DNA from: an uncultured Clostridia bacterium
GTDB lineage: Bacteria > Bacillota > Clostridia > Christensenellales > Aristaeellaceae
DNA: 5,846 nucleotides
Assembly: GCA_945877525.1 (NCBI GenBank)
Contig: CAMDVP010000194.1
Span: 1 to 5,846, forward strand
Reading direction: 5' to 3'
Positions 4,661 through 5,846 of the stretch are shown here, in pieces; position 1 is the stretch's first letter, and every line of letters starts with the position of its first letter. The notes beneath the pieces are model-generated. The model saw nothing but the letters and a program-made list of their open reading frames with translations. It made no database searches and was not told where the DNA came from. The translations under genes and the position numbers were made by a program.

Positions 4661-5707
4661 ATGCTGAGGGAAAGCAATATGCAGACCCTGACCTGGGTTG
4701 ACAAAACCATGAGCCTGATGAAGGAACGGCAGCTGGAGGCCTGCGAGGACAGGTTGTCCAGCCTGCCGGACTTCAGCCTGTTCGACGATATCGACGATAC
4801 CCAGGCGGAAACCTTGTGGGCCTGCAGCTTTGACGCGCAGGAGAATCCCCGGCAGCGCGAGCTGCACACCATTGACGCCCTGAGGGGGATGGTGATGCGC
4901 GCGCTGCCCGCCGAGGCGGCGCTATTGTCCGTGGCGGAGCATCAGCTGCTGGAGAGGCTGCTGGCCCTGGAGGGCGAGGCGGAGCTGATGGACGCAGAGG
5001 AGTCCGGCGCGGCAGAGGCGCTGGTGCGCCGCCTGTGGTGCACCATCAGCTGGGATGAGGAGGATCGCGCCTACCTGTATCTCCCCCCCGAGCTGCTTCT
5101 GCCCCTGCAGGCCATTGTGTCCAGCCAGCCCCACCAGGAGCTGCGGCACGCCGTGTGCCGCTATGACGCCGCGATCCGCGGCCTTCTGTATGTGGGCGGA
5201 CTGCTTCAGGTGGACGAGGCGCTGCGGCATCTGCTGGACGATCAGCTCAAGGGAACCTACGCCGATCATCCGGCTCTGGGATTGCGCTTTCTGCGCACCT
5301 CCTTCGACTATACCTATGACGAGCGGGGCGAGATGCTCCTGCTCCACCCCGGCCTGGCTGAGCCGGAACGACTGCTGCACACCATCAGCGATATTCCCTT
5401 CATGACGGCCGCCCTGAGCGAGGATATTCTTGTAGGTGCCGTGAACGGCATGCTCCCCGAAGAGCGCCCTCTGGCTGAGAAGATGTACCGGCTGCTGGCC
5501 GGGGCCGTGCGCCCGGAAATCACCCTGGCCGAGGCGGTGGAGGATCTGCTGATGCTGGCCAAGCAGGGCGTGGGGCTTGCGGAAATGAATGAGGTGCTGT
5601 CTTCCCTGCTGACCGTGCGCCCCACTGCGGCCATGCTGGAAGGCGTGCGTCAGCTGTATTTGATGACCCCCCGCTGGGGCACCATGCGGTCCGGGGTGGT
5701 GCAGTAA
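4661..5707 (+). CDS. Uncharacterised helical protein
   Basis: I do not recognise a named family. The product has 348 residues, is rich in Leu, Ala and Glu, and looks almost entirely helical. It has no signal peptide, no membrane segment and no cysteine cluster. A short beta-like stretch RAYLYLPPELLLPL (136-149) sits in the middle, followed by RYDAAIRGLLYVGGLLQVDEA (167-187) and a C-terminal helical part ending in LYLMTPRWGTMRSG (332-345). From memory, this order resembles the central part of clostridial proteins that carry a C-terminal SEC-C metal-binding tail and an N-T-R-W/M-x-x-G-H-T-P-like motif, but no SEC-C tail is present here. That resemblance is tentative. The gene starts 32 bp after ilvE and ends 1 bp before the pseudouridine synthase gene, so it is probably co-transcribed and coupled to the latter. 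The gene is intact and its codon use matches its neighbours. Confidence 0.8.
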   Translation: MLRESNMQTLTWVDKTMSLMKERQLEACEDRLSSLPDFSLFDDIDDTQAETLWACSFDAQENPRQRELHTIDALRGMVMRALPAEAALLSVAEHQLLERLLALEGEAELMDAEESGAAEALVRRLWCTISWDEEDRAYLYLPPELLLPLQAIVSSQPHQELRHAVCRYDAAIRGLLYVGGLLQVDEALRHLLDDQLKGTYADHPALGLRFLRTSFDYTYDERGEMLLLHPGLAEPERLLHTISDIPFMTAALSEDILVGAVNGMLPEERPLAEKMYRLLAGAVRPEITLAEAVEDLLMLAKQGVGLAEMNEVLSSLLTVRPTAAMLEGVRQLYLMTPRWGTMRSGVVQ

Positions 5708-5708
5708 C

Positions 5709-5846
5709 ATGGCCTGTCACGAATGGACGGTTCCCCCTGCGGCGGAAGGGCAGCGGATTGACGCATGCCTCCGCCGCTTTTTGCCCGAATTGCCCCCGCA
5801 GACGGTGCGGGCCTGCTTTCAGCGCCGGGATGTGAAGCTGGACGGA
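5709..5846 (+). CDS. RluA-family pseudouridine synthase, N-terminal fragment
   Basis: Only the first 46 codons are in the window. The segment from E13 to G46 (EGQRIDACLRRFLPEL, then VRACFQRRDVKLDG) matches the S4-like RNA-binding start of RluA/RluD-type enzymes, usually (E/A)GQRLDxxLxxxLPxLS followed by a basic helix and V-x-(V/L)-(N/D)-G. These enzymes isomerise specific uridines in rRNA or tRNA to pseudouridine. The catalytic domain with the Asp of the HRLD motif lies beyond the window, so the exact member cannot be named and other S4-domain proteins are not fully excluded. The ATG is 1 bp after the upstream TAA. The only Shine-Dalgarno candidate is GGGGTGG (5693-5699), a weak site inside the upstream gene, which suggests translational coupling. 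Confidence 0.75.
   Translation, partial: MACHEWTVPPAAEGQRIDACLRRFLPELPPQTVRACFQRRDVKLDG

Noticed and set aside
4922..5710. Open frame of 262 codons on the minus strand
   Set aside because: It is antisense to the 348-residue protein gene, is rich in His and Gln as expected for a reversed Leu-rich frame, and has no start signals.
1..5846. CRISPR array, insertion sequence, tRNA or rRNA gene, toxin-antitoxin pair or phage gene
   Set aside because: I saw no regularly spaced repeats, terminal inverted repeats, transposase motifs, cloverleaf-type sequences or small paired genes on either strand.

Overview
The window looks like chromosomal DNA from a GC-rich member of the Clostridia (Bacillota), probably a gut-type lineage. 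The reasons are strong AGGAGG-type ribosome binding sites, sigma-A-type promoters, an LCP (LytR-CpsA-Psr) protein, a zinc-ribbon/membrane/Ig-like protein of a kind common in Clostridia, and codon third positions dominated by G and C. The taxonomic call is inference; no rRNA or marker gene is present.

The layout is two divergent transcription units separated by a regulatory region of about 317 bp (3244-3560). The left unit is read on the minus strand from a promoter near 3342-3370. It holds, in order, a secreted LCP-family protein (3243 to 2320), a 589-residue zinc-ribbon, single-pass membrane protein with extracytoplasmic beta-rich domains and a C-terminal OB-like domain (2286 to 517), and the N-terminal 167 codons of a thioredoxin-reductase-like flavoprotein (502 to 1, running off the window). 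Gaps of 33 and 14 bp, each with a good Shine-Dalgarno sequence, suggest one operon. Two of the three products act at or across the cell envelope.

The right unit is read on the plus strand from a near-consensus promoter (TTGACA, 16 bp, TATAAT). It holds the branched-chain amino acid aminotransferase ilvE (3561-4628), an uncharacterised helical protein of 348 residues (4661-5707), and, after a 1-bp gap, the first 46 codons of an RluA-type pseudouridine synthase with an S4-like RNA-binding start (5709 onward). The leader of this unit carries a stable hairpin just before the ilvE ribosome binding site, and a second hairpin lies between ilvE and the next gene.

Most of the window is ordinary. The points that deserve a second look are the flavoprotein, where the second Cys of the redox CxxC is Arg and the NADPH-binding glycine motif is eroded; the unusual domain order of the 589-residue membrane protein; the LCP protein with an apparently cleavable signal peptide instead of a membrane anchor; and several short regulatory structures in the divergent region. 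I did not find a CRISPR array, mobile element, toxin-antitoxin pair, phage gene or clear defence system.
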